Under the pieces are notes generated by a model. That model was not told where the DNA came from. It saw only the letters and a list, made by a program, of their open reading frames with translations, and did no database searches. A stretch of DNA of 64,000 nt from Tetracentron sinense. Lineage: Eukaryota; Streptophyta; Magnoliopsida; Trochodendrales; Trochodendraceae. The stretch is from NCBI GenBank assembly GCA_015143295.1, contig CM026560.1, positions 5,520,501-5,584,500 on the forward strand. The letters run 5' to 3'. Positions 23,461-37,000 of the stretch are shown one piece after another. The translations under genes were made by a program, and so were the position numbers. The number at the start of each line of letters is the position of its first letter. The stretch's first letter is position 1.

Positions 23461-23640
23461 CCGATCGCTCAGTCCAGTCAGCGATCGATCGGTCCAAAAC
23501 CGATCGATCGGTAGCTATTGAACGGTCAAAAATTTTGTATGGGGAAATTTTCCAGAGAGTATTTTTTGACGATCGGTCATAACCACCGATCACTCGGTAG
23601 GCAACCGATCGATCGGTCATAACCACCGATCGCTCGGTCC
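23461..23640. repeat. TCGA-core palindrome array, GATCGATC type (Gypsy LTR-C)
   Basis: Seven sites such as 'accgatcgatcggt', 'accgatcgctcggt' and 'accgatcactcggt'. The interrupting spacer 'ggggaaattttccagagag' also occurs, with few changes, in the Copia LTR at about 3300-3325. Confidence 0.8.
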
Positions 23641-24624
23641 CCGTGTTTTGCAGAAATTTTTGTAAGGGTATTTTCATCTTTTGGGCGTTAAACCCTTACC
23701 CATAAAGGCTTGCTCGACCATTTGAACCCTCATTCACTACACTTAGAACATTTAGAGAGAAAGGGAGGAGAAGAAGAGGGTTTTCACCTAGGGTTTCTAT
23801 TGGAGAGGGAAATCAAAGGGTTTGACAACCCTAGATCATCCCCAAACTTGGATTTGCTTCAAGTTCAAGGCTCAAGCTCGTGGGGGATCTCGTTCTCAAG
23901 GTAGGGCAGCATTCTCCAAGGTATTTCAAGAGGGTTTTCTTCCCCAAACCATGTCTCCCTCAAGGAAAGGTTCCTCCTTTCAAGTTGGAGCTCAAATCAA
24001 GGTTCCTACCAAGATCAAGCCTTGATCTAAGGTTAGTACACCCTACTAACTTTCCCTAGCAATAATCTAGGTTTTCTATTGTAAATGGTGATTATTTATA
24101 TTATGCTTTCCTTCCCTATGCATTGTATTAACTCAACAAATATAAACAAGATAAGGGAAATGGAATGGATGTGTGGATGGGAGATTGGATGTGGCGATTG
24201 GATGCCGAATGTGTGATGTATGATATGTGTGGGTTGTGAGTTGGAAATGGAGGATGGGCATTGTACAAATAACAAACTTACCCTTGTGTGATTGGATGAA
24301 AAATATGCAATTAAAATAAGGAGATGAACTACTAAGGAACAATGTATGTGATGTGTTTGACGAAATGCCTAAACTATGAAATAATGATTTAAATGAAGAA
24401 ATGGAAAGGGGCCTTATGCATGTATTCTCATGAATGATGAATGGATTTAAATACCATGTTGATTGCTCAAATTCTCATATGCATATATTGTGAATTGAAT
24501 GGTGATGTCATATCTCTCTTATTATCCTTATTCTATGATTGTCACGATTGACACGCACATGAGCATGCATGAACCGAGATTTCAAGAGCATGTGCATATA
24601 ATAACCAACAAGAAAATATTGCAT

Positions 24625-24907
24625 GTCAAGGAGGTTGGTAGCCCAGGGAGATACGGGTACTAGCCTCTGGCTCACAAGAAAACCCCTAAAACACATATTG
24701 TCAAGGAGGTTGGTAGCCCAGGGACATTCGGGTACTAGCCTCAGGCTCACAAGAAAACTATACAAGTAATAAAAATCACCTATTGTCAAGGAGGTTGGTA
24801 GCCCAGGGACATTCAGGTACTAGCCTCTGGCTCACAAGAAAACCATATATATCAAGGAGGTTGGCAGCCTAGGGAGATTCGGGTGCTAGCCTCTGGCTCA
24901 CAAGTTA
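24625..24907. repeat. Hairpin-forming tandem repeat in LTR-C
   Basis: Four copies of about 50 bp: 'tcaaggaggttggtagccca', then 'gggtactagcctctggctca', then 'caag'. The parts 'ggttggtagc' and 'gtactagcct' or 'agcc/ggct' can pair within a unit. Confidence 0.8.
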
Positions 24908-25643
24908 CAAGATACAAGTTTACAAGATGATGACAAGGCATTCATGCATGCATGCATACATGATTTCCACAAGGCATACCGAGATATGGAAACGGGTTTT
25001 CAAGCATGAGTTTTCTCGGCGTTTTTGCATTCATGCACGTACATCAAGATGATAATATTGCTCCATGGCTAATATTGTTTAATTCTATGATTTTACTATT
25101 GCCTTGAAGTGATGATTGGTATTGTATTACTCTTTGCGTATTTATTATTGTTATGGTTAGCTAGTAGCTTGTACTCGCTAAGTATTCCATGCTCAACCGT
25201 ACTTTCATGTTGGCAGGTACTGAGGGAGCCCTCGACCCAGAGCCTTGGGTCGAGGAAGAATATATAGAGGAGAGAGAGCCGTCTATCCCACTGCAGTCTC
25301 AGGCGGACCGAGACCTCGACGTGTGGCCGTACCTCGACTACTGTTGAGGGGAGAATACGAGAGGGTGCTTATGTATTTTGACATTTTGATAGGTGGGCCT
25401 GTCCACCTTAGACTTAGACATGTTTTGTATATATATATATGTTAACTTGGAATACTCTTTTGGAAACCTTAGAAGAAAAGAAAAAGTTAGTTTACGCTTC
25501 CGCAATTATGTTTAGCTTTCGCGCTCTGATTTTCATTGTTTTAGTACTGTAATTATCTTGTTCATTACAGGATGGTTTGGCAGGTATGTATAGTCACGCC
25601 TAAAGTATCCCTAAACTCTTAGGGGGTATTTTGGGGCACGACA

Positions 25644-27157
25644 CAAGCAGAGTCAAAATCAAAAACTCCAGAACTAGCTAGCTCGTTGCAAAGAGAAAAC
25701 CCTTCACGAAGTTGGGTGATACAAAGGATGTGTCAATCCTATATCGATCAACACCTGAGCTAAGCACTCCTCTATCAATAAGGCGTCTAAGTATTAAACT
25801 AACTATCGTCAAGCAAGTACATAAATCCACATATAACATATAGGTAGCATGTTTGTACACGAAATAGCAATAAATTCAAATCCTACTGATAATTTATAAC
25901 TCCAAAAACTTAAACTTGAGCGTACCTTGCACAAAATCATTTGATGCTTGTGCGTCTTACTCTATCATGGCGAAGACCCTGCCCTGATTCGCCCAACGAG
26001 GCGACTGAGTGGGGATGTGGGGGCCTAGAGACCTAAGAAGATCCCTACTGAGAAGTCTGCCTGACTGGAGGTCTACTCCCATGAGGCTGAGGCTGAAATG
26101 AAGGTTGTCGGCCTGGGTAGTCTTTGACCATGTGCTCATGGAGGCCACAGTGAAAGCACCCTCCTGAGAGCTTCCAGCAATCTTTGGTATGCTTCCACCC
26201 ACAGTGACTACAAACTCCTAGCCCGGAAGTGGAAGAAGCGGGATGCACAGACCTAGTAGCCTGTGTGGTAGTAGGACGAGGGGCCTGTGATGCCTGTGGA
26301 GGCCACTGAGCTTGTGTAGGCTGCGAAGTCTTGTAAGGAGCAGTACTGGCCCTCTTCTCAAGCGGTGTTGAGCCACTGAACTGTCCTCTGAAGATGCCTC
26401 TCCCTAGGCCACTGTCTCTCCTCCAGAAGAACTCCTCAGAATTCTTCTCTGCGAGCTTGGCCTTGCTCACGACCTCTCCCCAGGTGCCAACCTAGAACAT
26501 GGACACCTTGTCCCTGATAAAGGTCTTCAGCCCTAACTCGAACTTACAGACCCTCATGTGCTCTGATGCGATTAGGTGAGGTGTGAACCTCAACAAATCT
26601 ACAAAAGTGACCTCATAGTCTGCCACACTCATCTCCCCCTACTCGAGCGTCATGAAATCGATCTCCTTCTGCTCCCTTACGACTGCAAGGATGTACTAAT
26701 GATAGAAGATATCGATGAATTCTCCCCATGTCCATGCCTCTCCTACCCTCGCGGCATCGCTCTACCTCAAGGCAGCTCTCCAGCAATGCTCGGCCGAACC
26801 CTCCATCACAAAAGAGGCTCAGCCGACTCTCTGTTCATCAGTGCATCGGAGGACCCTGAAGGTCTTCTCCAACTGCATAATCTATGCCTTGACCACCATG
26901 GGGTCTGTAGTCCCATAGAAGGTAGGAGGCTACAGTCTCCGTAAAGCTTGTAACCCCGCAGTGTGGTGCACGGGAGGCGGTGCAGGTGCAGCAGGAGCGA
27001 CAGTAGCAATATGAGTATCAATCCTATCTGCCAGTCTAGCCATAGGAGCTGCTATAGCCCCAAGAACTTGAGTCATGTCAGGCTGCTCATCACCCGTTGG
27101 AATCTCTCCTTCAGACGTTTGGGTTTGATAACATCTCCCTCGATTTCCACGCCTCAT
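25644..27157 (-). pseudogene. Gypsy gag and protease active-site region (broken)
   Basis: Minus strand from about 27157: a proline/alanine-rich start (MTQVLGAIAAPMARLADRI), the gag motif QPPTFYGTTDPMVV (about 26925), the capsid region in several frames, then 26470-26045 with AKLAEKNSEEFFWRRDSG and one zinc knuckle CFHCGLHEHMVKDY (final Cys missing, Tyr instead). A CSHCGWKHTKDC unit precedes it. 25760-25650 shows the aspartic protease start DTSFVSPNFVK, where the usual DSGA/DTGA motif is damaged. The frame continues across the LTR-C insertion into GKSVDTDRVYWG. The 5' LTR expected to the right is not seen; the element is truncated near 27300. Confidence 0.75.
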
Positions 27158-27299
27158 AATGTAAGCAATAGCACAACTTAAGTTAAATTTTGAATCAAGC
27201 TCTTTGAATATCCTAGTTCAATGAGCATATAGTGCTTATATATAGCATATCGTATACATCAAGGTATACACATAAATATCAAAAGTTGACCAATTTGGG
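27158..27299 (-). other. Leader of the Gypsy element, truncated
   Basis: AT-rich sequence upstream of gag on the minus strand. No primer site or LTR could be recognised before the change of sequence near 27300. Confidence 0.35.
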
Positions 27300-27597
27300 G
27301 TACCACTTCATAAAGTGGCGTGAGATAAGTGGGGCCCACCTAGGGTGGGACCTCCCACACTATTGATAGATTCCTTTTTAATTAGTTACTAAATGTTAGT
27401 AATTAGTTATTTGTTTTTTAAAGAATAGGAAAGAGATAATGATGAGGAATTAAATAGAAAGAGAATTCTAATTGGATTAGAATTAGAATGAGGAGTTATA
27501 GTTGATCTACAAGTTAGCAATCAAGGGGATCTATAAATAGACCCCTAGTGTGGAACGTCCAACACTAAGAAAACTTTCTGAAAGAGATTAAATTAAT

Positions 27598-27642
<45 letters not shown>

Positions 27643-27983
27643 AGTACACGCCCACCCCTCTCTCATCTTCAACCTTGTTTGGTTTTTGATCTTGAAGAAG
27701 AGAAAGATCAATTCTTTGAAGATCAAGTTGATTCTTTGTTGATCAAGAAGTGTTATTGCAATCAAGAAAAGAAGAAAGACTAAGGAGCTTGGAATGGAAG
27801 GGCCATTAGCTTCCATTGAAGAAAAACTTTAAAAGATTCAAAGAAAGTTCGTCTGAATCGCGAATGAGACTTTTCAGTTGCGAATTTTTGTAGGTATTGT
27901 TCTATCGTTTGAATCGCGAAGAAGACTTTTCACTTGCAAAGTCTTGAAGGTATAATTTCTAATCCTTCATTGAATAATTCAAT
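27300..27983 (+). repeat. LTR-like promoter fragment with (CT)n
   Basis: Contains a TATA box 'ctataaatag' (about 27531-27540), a start-like region, a (CT)n run at 27601-27639 and two copies of 'gaatcgcgaa.gagacttttca.ttgc' (27855 and 27913). The pattern TATA, short leader, polypyrimidine is that of a plant LTR, but neither edge is defined and no coding region is attached. Confidence 0.4.
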
Positions 27984-28312
27984 TAGAACTATATATTCAG
28001 ATCTTGGAATTCGATATATGCCCTCCAAGAAATGTTTTTCTAAAATTAAAAAGAGACATACTTTCAAGCCAGACCAAATCTCATCCCTTTGGAGTTGTAA
28101 GACAATGCAGTACCCCTCAATTTTTTTTTCCCTCCAATCAATGGTTGGTTGTGCTCATGCATGTGTGGCTCTCCCACAAACTCAAAAAAAATAAGAATTT
28201 ATAGTTCCATGGGAATTGATTGTGTGTGCACAGGGATGTTTAAATTGAAAATTATAAAGTGAAGATGCAAAAGATTAGGTAAATGGTTTTATTTTAAGTG
28301 GAATTACAATAA
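27984..28312. repeat. Duplicated ~335-bp segment, copy 2
   Basis: Matches 15600-15934 from 'aactatata' to 'gtggaattacaata'. Copies share 'ggttggttgtgctcatgcat' and 'gtgtgcacagggatgtttaa'. Right of it the match stops where copy 1 is cut by LTR-A, so copy 2 may be longer. Confidence 0.75.
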
Positions 28313-28733
28313 CTTCTATAAAGACATGATCTATCTATTATTACTATTAGTGGGATTACCCTAATGCAGCCACTACAAACTAGAGCATAAAGAAAATGAC
28401 ATGATTTGATTATACTGTGTGCTATTTTTTTCTTTTCTGATCATGTGTGTATTCTTTCAAAGTTTCCTCCTAAAATATAACTATTTATACAATATTCACA
28501 TATCCGGAAGTAGTTTATATGGCATATGGAGCAAATAATATAAGCGCCCTTTTGACATGTTATAACTTTAAAATCAAAGACAAATAGTGCCCTATTTAGA
28601 AAATTTTGCCAAGGTAAGGAAGACACCCCTACAATATACTAGTAGTATATTATTTGTTAGAAAAAAGAAAATGAACATAAAAATTGTTTATTTTTTAATT
28701 TTATAGCATTTTTTATTCTTTTTCTTTTCATTT

Positions 28734-28761
28734 CCCGTGCATAGCACAGGGTGTTCGCTAG
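28734..28761 (+). mobile_element. Helitron-like 3' terminus
   Basis: 'cccgtgcatagcacaggg' forms a stem with one bulge and is followed after six bases by CTAG and a T, the arrangement of Helitron 3' ends. The 5' end (TC next to an A) could not be placed. Confidence 0.55.
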
Positions 28762-29346
28762 TATTAAATAAATAATTAATAGAAGTACCCATATGTCATG
28801 CAAAAACAAACATAGACCTTCCCATAATACAGGTGGGCAATCTCACAACTAATGCATGAACATTTTTGGTCACTTCAAGAGGATTGAATAATGGCTGTGT
28901 TAATAAACCATTAATTTGAAAATATATCACATAATGAATTGCAAGTTTGCAGTCTTATTTATACCATTAGCATCATCCACAATCAATTCTTTGTTGCAAT
29001 ACCAAGAACAGTCAAGAAACAGAACAATATTGATCTAGGACTATATAACCCAAATGCTCAAAGAGCTATTGTCATCACAAAATTACTCCTCACTTCATCC
29101 AACAGTCGGCAAGAGTAGAAAACAGTGCAGAACATTGGGACTTTTGGTTAAATAACAGCCTGCAGAGGCACCAGTTTGTTGTAAAAGTCGAAGATACTAT
29201 CTTCTGTAGTAGTATGCACTACAAATATATTTACATATTAACCAAGGACCTCCAGAAATCTGTCAGTATTCCTTGCAAGAGGAGATGAGAGACGTTTTAA
29301 TAGCTCACACAAAATGCAGTCAAAAAGGAGCCGGCCAGCAGCACGA
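28762..29346 (-). other. UNG 3' flank / untranslated region
   Basis: No gene besides the expected 3' untranslated sequence of UNG. I could not fix a polyadenylation site. Confidence 0.4.
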
Positions 29347-29413
29347 TTAAAGTTGCCAATCTATGGGGAGAATCCCCATTTTCTCTAGAATCTGGTTTGC
29401 CTTGGAAAAATGC
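29347..29413 (-). CDS. UNG: UNG exon 7
   Basis: Codes [20 protein letters not shown], Leu and the stop TAA at 29349-29347. Acceptor 'ttgtgacag'. Confidence 0.92.
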
Positions 29414-32400
29414 CTGTCACAACAGAATGAGCAAGTGTAAGAAATTTATCACTTTTTCTTATAATTGATGAGAAGTCACATAACAATCAGTTTTGATGAA
29501 AATTCATCTTTGCAAGTTTCTTTGGTAGGCCTAGAACTCTTTGTAACATTAACCCAATAAGACAACTTTGTCTACAAATTTTTTTCCCATTGAAACCTTT
29601 CAAAAATTTTATTGAAATCTTCCAATTTTATTAGTAGACATTTGTTTTTCAGGGACAGAGGTCTTCTGCACTGACAATGCAGCCAAAGAAGCCTGCATAG
29701 AGTCTCAGACATTTTTTGCGCATGGCAGTTAAGATGGCGGGCTCCTCAAGTGACAAGTTTCAGCCCAATAGCTCTTTGCCTATTGCAAGAATGGGCACGT
29801 TTCTTGCACCTGCCAAAAAAAAAAATTAGATAAGAAAATATAGGCAAAATAAACATCCCCAGCGGGTTTTGCATAGCGGAGGCTTATTGGGCTGGAACGT
29901 ACGGGCGCATGTGAAAGGGTGAGTCTGCGAGGCATGACCCTTGTGCCTACCAACTTATTGGTTATATGAGAAAAATACCCATAATTATAGCTTTCTTAGG
30001 CTGCATTGTCTAGAAGACTTCCCCTTGTTTTCACTTTTCAGACAAACATATTTTACCTCATTATTGTTAGCATACTAACAAAGAGAGTTACTTGCCGATC
30101 AGATTACTTCTAATTAACATGTAACATAAGTTTAACAATATTACAAAAGAGTAACAATATACTGTATTTCTGGAACTAGAATTCTATACGATCTGGAAGC
30201 GAATTTCTAAGCCCAATACTCAGGAGGCATCTTATATGAGCTTATTGTCAACCGTAGTTTTGAGACGAAAATAAATACGACAACTAAAACTTAAAAGAGA
30301 ATAATAAATTCAGATTAAACCCATTTAATGGTGCAAATTAGAATAGATTATTAAGGTGAGGGCATCCGCATGAGGAACCTCAAGACTGATAGAACTGTGC
30401 ATGTACACATTTAGATGGAATTTCTGGCTACTACATATAATATGTCAAAGTTCACTCCACTGCGGATCCTAAGAATCTAATCGAACACACTGATTTCAAG
30501 ACTCTTCACTAAGTGTTCTTCAAACACTCCAATGGAACATGATACATAGGATGGTAATGATCAGCTGATTGGATCGATTTTGGTCCATGTGGTCTCTTGG
30601 GCGGGACCCATCGAATGGTGGAACTAGCACCTCTTCAAGTGCATGACTTGTGCAGCATAGGTAGGTCAGAGGCAACTACTATGTTGATAATGAAAATAAC
30701 TGACCTGCATCCGAAGAAGCCTCGGTTTGCAGATAAACCAGAAGGATGTGCTGCTCTTAAAATATGGTGCTTTGATTCATCGATCAATCTGCATAACATG
30801 CTTCCTTATTAGCAAGTAAACAGGACACATACTTGTACAACAAATGTAAAATTCTGTAGTTTGTGCATTATTGATTAAAGAAAAATGAAAGGAAAAATAA
30901 AAATTAGAACCCACTCACAAATAATAAACCTAGAAAACTCAAGCTAGGACAGCAGGATCAGAGAAGCCTGTCCTTCCCAAATAGGTCACATGAACCACAT
31001 GCAGGCAGACCAAGTCAAAGAATCCAATCCATGAGACGGATCTCCTTGAGCAAAATACCCTCGATTGAATTATTTTAACTGTCTTATAAGTTGCACTCTT
31101 TTTGGGAAACTAGAGATCCCAAAAACTTCTCAAAAATTATTTGATCAGGGTCTTTTGATCATATCGACTTTTTTTACCAGGAGACTTCAAATTAGAATCC
31201 TTGAATGGTAGATACGTAACTTCTGCATTTGGCTTCCATGTGACAAGAAAGGTAAGGGAATAAAGCCAATATCATCGTGCCTGATTTCAATATTCCAAAT
31301 GCTGAAATGCTAAAAACACCCATCTTTTGAAAGAGAGTGCCATAGACCAGTATTATTTATATTTGGAAATGAGACTATAGATTAATTTTGCAAAAAAAAA
31401 ATCAGTTAGGAACTTCATTTTTCCAATGTATATAAGCTTACAGAATGAAATTACCCGGACTTCTGTTGAGCAGAATTTCCCCACAGAAGAAAAACAACTC
31501 CCCTTTTCTTTTGTGAAATTGTTCGAATAACAGCATCAGTAAATGGCTCCCAACCTTTCTTTGCATGAGAGTTGGCCTGATGATTCCTCACTGAAGATTT
31601 TTTTTAAGCAACACAAGTGAATGATTTCACTATTGGATAAAAGAATCTACTAACTACAGCCCTGAACTAAATAAAAAAGATATTGGCACTAAACACATAA
31701 TGCCTTCAAACAAATCATAATTTTCTTATCAGATTCCTACATGAGATCAGGAGTTGGATTTTAAGAGGTTGCAACTACAAGACAATTTCCTGGGGTAAGT
31801 TCAAGGCTTCAAGCTCACTATCAGGGTCTCACTATAATGTCAGATAGGTGGAAAGAAGCAACTGGCCATTCTTTGACTAAATGTTTTGTAGATAATCCTT
31901 GTGGAACCATGTTATAAACTTCCTGACAACATATGATAGAAGAGATGCTAAAATGATGTGGTACACAAGTGGTTCCCGAGGACCACTATTCTACAAGCTG
32001 ATCAGCATAATGTTGGAAGGGGGATGGTTAGGCATGTCATATTTATCAGAATGGGTCGGTGCTGGCTTTGATGAAAGTATCACGAGAAGGATCTTGTATG
32101 CTGTCTATTACACATTTTGCTATTACAGAGCATGTCATCCTCAAACAAACTCTTCAAGACATGTTAACAGCTGAAAATGAACATATACTCTCAAGATCTG
32201 GGTGCTCCCATAACGAGATCCTTGTAGTAATACCCAAAAACTGAGTAGAAGAAGTCCAGTATATCCAAAACCTAAACAGTATCAAAGATGGGCTTTAGAG
32301 AAACACTATTCAAATCATTATCATTGCTCTCTCTAATTGACAACACAGGCATGTATTTACAGACTCTCATGACCATAGTTACTAAGTTCTCCGTTTTTTT

Positions 32401-33989
32401 CAAAAAATTCTGAACAATACCCGGCTTTTTCGTCAAACGATTAATTCCCAAAGTATTCACGAATTTTGGAAAAAATAGTGACTTTTTCAAAAAATCGTTG
32501 AATTAAACATGAATTATTCCGAACTTTTGAAAAATTTCTTGAATAAATATCTAATATATGAAATATTTTTGTTTATAATTTTCATAATTAGTAATCTTAT
32601 TTTATATTTTTTTCATTTCTTACCTGAAAATTTCCCGATTTATTTCCGAATTTTTTGAATTTTGCCAATCTTTTTTCGAACTTTCCCTAGACAAATAATT
32701 CCTGAACCCGACTGGTAACTATGCTCATGAGTCATGACCACTAAGTTGAGATGCAAGAGTTCCCAATCATAATAAGACTTTTGACTAACATACCTTCTTC
32801 AAAAGGTTATTTTTCCTAGAAATTTTACTAATTTATTTCTTTTCTGATAAGTCAAATGAAAAACAAATAATGATTAGGTTTTCAAGGTAAACATTTTAAT
32901 GCAAACAAATCAAAATCAACACACTAAAGAGAAAAAGGACAACAAGAAACACTGGCACAACAGCAAAACCAACACAAGCTAAGAAAGTAACTCTAAAAAC
33001 TAAAGAAATTTCTTTGCAAGGGTGTTTTCTGAACCCATGGACTCTAACTTGTCCAACAAGAAATCCCTAATTTCTCCCACCAGAAACTTTAGTTTGTCCT
33101 ACATGAAAATCCATATACTCCACATAGACTTACTCTTCGAGACACTATTAACTTGTTCTACAAGTTACCACAACCAACTTTTCATCACTATCCTCAGACT
33201 TATTAAAAATTCACTGTATACCCCTCAACTACAACTATTAAGCTATACTGAATTCTTCATTGGTTTTTCTGCATCAATTTCCCCCAGATGAGAGCATATC
33301 AGATCCAACGAGTTGATCATAGTGGTCCTCTTTACCTTTTGCAATTCTTTTTTCAAAACCCACGTGCTTTTTGTAATCAGTTTGCCTTGCCACTTAAAAG
33401 GAATCACTCGATGATTGCACTTCTCATCCATATTGTCTTCACAAAGAAGATATCTTTCTGTCTCTTAGACTTCTTAGAAGTTGTTCGAGCCCTGCTTCTG
33501 CATCATCTTATTATCAAGTCCATCGTTGTCCTGTATCTGATAATTGTACAAGTAAGCAATGTTGGAGAATGGAGAAAGGGTTGATAGTAAGCTTCAGTGG
33601 TAGCTTTCAAGATAGGCATTGAATCACGAGCATCTTGGTTTTCAACTTGTCGTACATGCCATATGAAAATATGTCTTTGCAAGTAGACAATTACTTAGTC
33701 ACCAGCTTCATTTTCTTTACCTTTTTCAAAGACCTCGAGTAGTTAAGAAACTAGAAGGCTTTCCTTCTCTTATTAGGATATTGTGTTGGCTCTTCGGGGC
33801 CCTAATGCTAGGGCTGTCAATGGATCAAAACCAGATCCGGATCCCATCCGATTAGAGCGGACATTGATCGAACTGTAGACTCGTTGGATCAGATACAAAT
33901 TTTGATTTTCGAATTGGATCGTAAATCGGATCAAATTAAGATCCATGGTGATCCGATATCCGATTAGATTACATATTTATAGGTATGTA

Positions 33990-34037
<48 letters not shown>

Positions 34038-37000
34038 ACAGATTAATATTTTTTATTTAAATTATTTATGAATTTCTTATGTGCCAAAATTAATTTTGGA
34101 GATTTGATATTATCTGGACCGGATTTTGATCAAATTAGAATCTTAACTAGATAATTGGATTTGAACTCAGATTGACCAATTTATAATCCGACGGATCTTG
34201 GATCGAATATTTAATCATATCAAATTTGGACATGACATGATCCGAATCTGATCTGTCTACAAACTTACCCAAAGGATATGTCAACCATCCTTGCAAGGCA
34301 TAAGCACTTGCAATTTGTCCCAAATCCACAGCCTCCCCAACAACACGTGGAATGCACATTGGCACCACTTCACACAATAAGCAATGTGTATAATTATCAC
34401 CTATAGAAAACTTAGCTAAACAATGTTTAATTAGGAATTTCCCTATTCTCGACATAGTAATAAATCTCGCTAAAACCGTTACGAAATGGCCGTTATGTAT
34501 AGATCTCAGTAATACCCAAACCAGTACAAGCAACATTACAATTCTAATGACCGTTACAAAATGTTTGGGACTATATTACATACTATGAGTTTTAGAAACT
34601 CATTCTCACTTCTTTTTAAATTCACTTTTTTCCTCCTCTCGAGCCAAATATTACCACTCTATCTTTTTTTTTTGAATTATACAAGATCTACACTATGAAT
34701 AAATGAAAAAAAAAATCATTTAGGACTTTTTGAATGGGTTAAATTTCTCAACTTTTTTCAATCATTATTTGTTGATCAATGTATATTGACAAGTTTTGAA
34801 CATAAATTAATGGATTTTAATAAAATCAATGAATCTATAATGATTTGGGTATGCTATCTCATTATGAGCTAATTATGATACATTCGTATTTTCATGCATA
34901 ACATGCATTTATTTTTCTTTATTTATTAAAATTAAACATTATTTCCTTAATTTTACATTTTTTTTAAATCTATCTAGAAAATAGTAGGGGCATTACGGGT
35001 TCTGGGCTTCTAGCTATAATGGCCAAAACAATTACATTGCGAGTTACGTATAGGCTTCGGTCAGGCCCGTTACGCAAGCCGAAATTGTTATTTAAAACCT
35101 TGGTTTTCTATGTTTTTTTCACTCGTTATTTTCAGCTTCTCAAGCATTTTCTATGACACCATGTTCTCGATGCTTCATCCATCAATTATCACAAAAAAAC
35201 CTGCCCTTTGTTTGAAATTACTCTTTAAAGATGATTTTTCATTGGCCCCAGGTATACCATCACATGTTACATGACTAACACCTTTCCCTAGTGCCTCGTA
35301 ACCCTACGGTACCTTAGGACTCTGTAAAATGCATTCAAATGTACTCTCCAATGTTACTAGTGGTTCTACTCAATTTGTCCATTGCACAAACAAGTGCATG
35401 GAGCCCACATTACTGTCAGTTGGTTTTATAGTTGAGCCAAACTTTTGGTTTCAGTGTTTTCAAGCCCGGGCTGGACTAACCAGTCAAACCATTCTGACCA
35501 TCACCTAGGCAACAAATGGGCTGATAAAATCCATAAGACCGGAATACTCAAAAACCATCATAGAACAATCGAACCTCAGTCTAGATGGTTCTACCGTCGG
35601 AATGTTTGATGGTTCAAAGAATTGTTTCGGTCCAATCTAAAAAAACAGCTGAAATCCTTGATTCCGACGCTGATTTTTGGCCATTTGGCCAGAATTTCAT
35701 GATGAAAATTACTTAGAAAAACATGTAAACACCTAGAAAGAAAGTTTAAAAGATTAAAAGGTAAGCAAAGAGTTCTGGATTTCATACATAGGAAGAGTTT
35801 GAGAAATAGAATCGCATAGATGATGGAGGTGAGTTCTTTTTCTTATTCCTCCTCGGGTTGATGTATTGCTAAATCTTATTCTTCTCTTCTACCTCTTCTT
35901 TCTCGTCCGGCTCTTCTTTTCCTTTAGATGCTTTGATATTCCTCCTTTGGAGGCATTTATCTAGGTAGAACTTTTTTTTCTTTGTTTCTTCTCTTTCAAT
36001 TAAAGCCTTAAAGAGTCATCCCTACGACCCTACCCATACCTATCAGACCATGTCCCCATCATGATAGGATTAGAGTGCTTAAAGGGGGGCCAAATCCGTT
36101 TCGATTTGAAAACATGTAGCTCGAGAATGAGGACTTCAAAGATTTGGTGACTGAATTGTGGAGAGAAGAACTTGGATAGGGCACAGCATGTATGATGAAC
36201 CAAATTTAGTCTTAAACCGAAACATCTTAAGTCCAAAATCAAGGCGTGGAATAGGGAGATTTTTAGCAATATTAACGTCACAAAGTCTAATCTTCTTAAC
36301 GAAATTGAGGAATTAGATGTGATCGAAAACTTGAGATCACTATCTGGGGAGGAAGCCCGTAATAAGGAGGTGAAGAAAGCAAAATATCTTAAAGTATTGA
36401 AGACGGAGGAAATCAGTTGGAGAAAGAAATCACTTGTGAGATGGCTTAAGGAGAGAGACCGGAACACTAGATTCTTATCAACGTATCAGACCGTGTCAGA
36501 TGGAAACGGTAGAAAAAATCAGGATACGCTAAGAAATGCTTTGATACGTAAGGAAAAACTTGGATATCTTGCATAAAACTTCTTTTAATACAAATATAAG
36601 TTATTAACAAACTAAATAAAGATCTCCAACTATGTTTATAACCATATATATATATATGAGAGTTAAGAATTTTAAAAGTTAAAAAAGACGTGTGTGTTGT
36701 GCTGATAAAAAAATATGAAAATACAAATCATAGTCACTTAGCTAAGTCTAAAAAAAAAAATCTAAATGTTAAAACCTTACATTCAATGAGTTAAATAAGA
36801 ATGTACTGAATTACAACCATAAATTTTAGATTAATGTAAGTCTTTTTATGCTGAAGTGTTACACTGTTAGTTGACTTTTTGATCCTGCAGATGAAAATAT
36901 TTTTTACGACTAAAATATGACTTTTTTTGCCAAACTTTTGGGTTTTGGTGATTTTTGATATTATAGAATTTATGAAATTTTGATTTTTGATAAATACCAT

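Larger units (their letters stand above)
23248..25643 (+). mobile_element. Solo Gypsy LTR-C nested in gag-pol, opposite orientation
   Basis: TGTAGCACCCC ... TTGGGGCACGACA, 2,396 bp, flanked by CAAGC duplications. Its last 90 bp, 'tagtcacgcctaaagt' to 'ggggcacgaca', match the reverse complement of the first bases of LTR-B, so the two are related but inserted in opposite directions. Inside: a GATCGATC palindrome array (23461-23640), a fourfold repeat (24625-24907), and 'ggcaggtactgagg...cgacccagagccttgggtcg' (about 25213-25252), which recurs in LTR-D and LTR-E. It separates the protease active-site region (right) from the protease tail (left). Confidence 0.85.

Noticed and set aside
24625..24907. 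Regularly spaced repeats resembling a CRISPR array
   Set aside because: Plant nuclear context, unequal spacers, and position inside an LTR.
30597..30812. Plus-strand open frame 71 codons
   Set aside because: Shadow of UNG exon 6 on the other strand.
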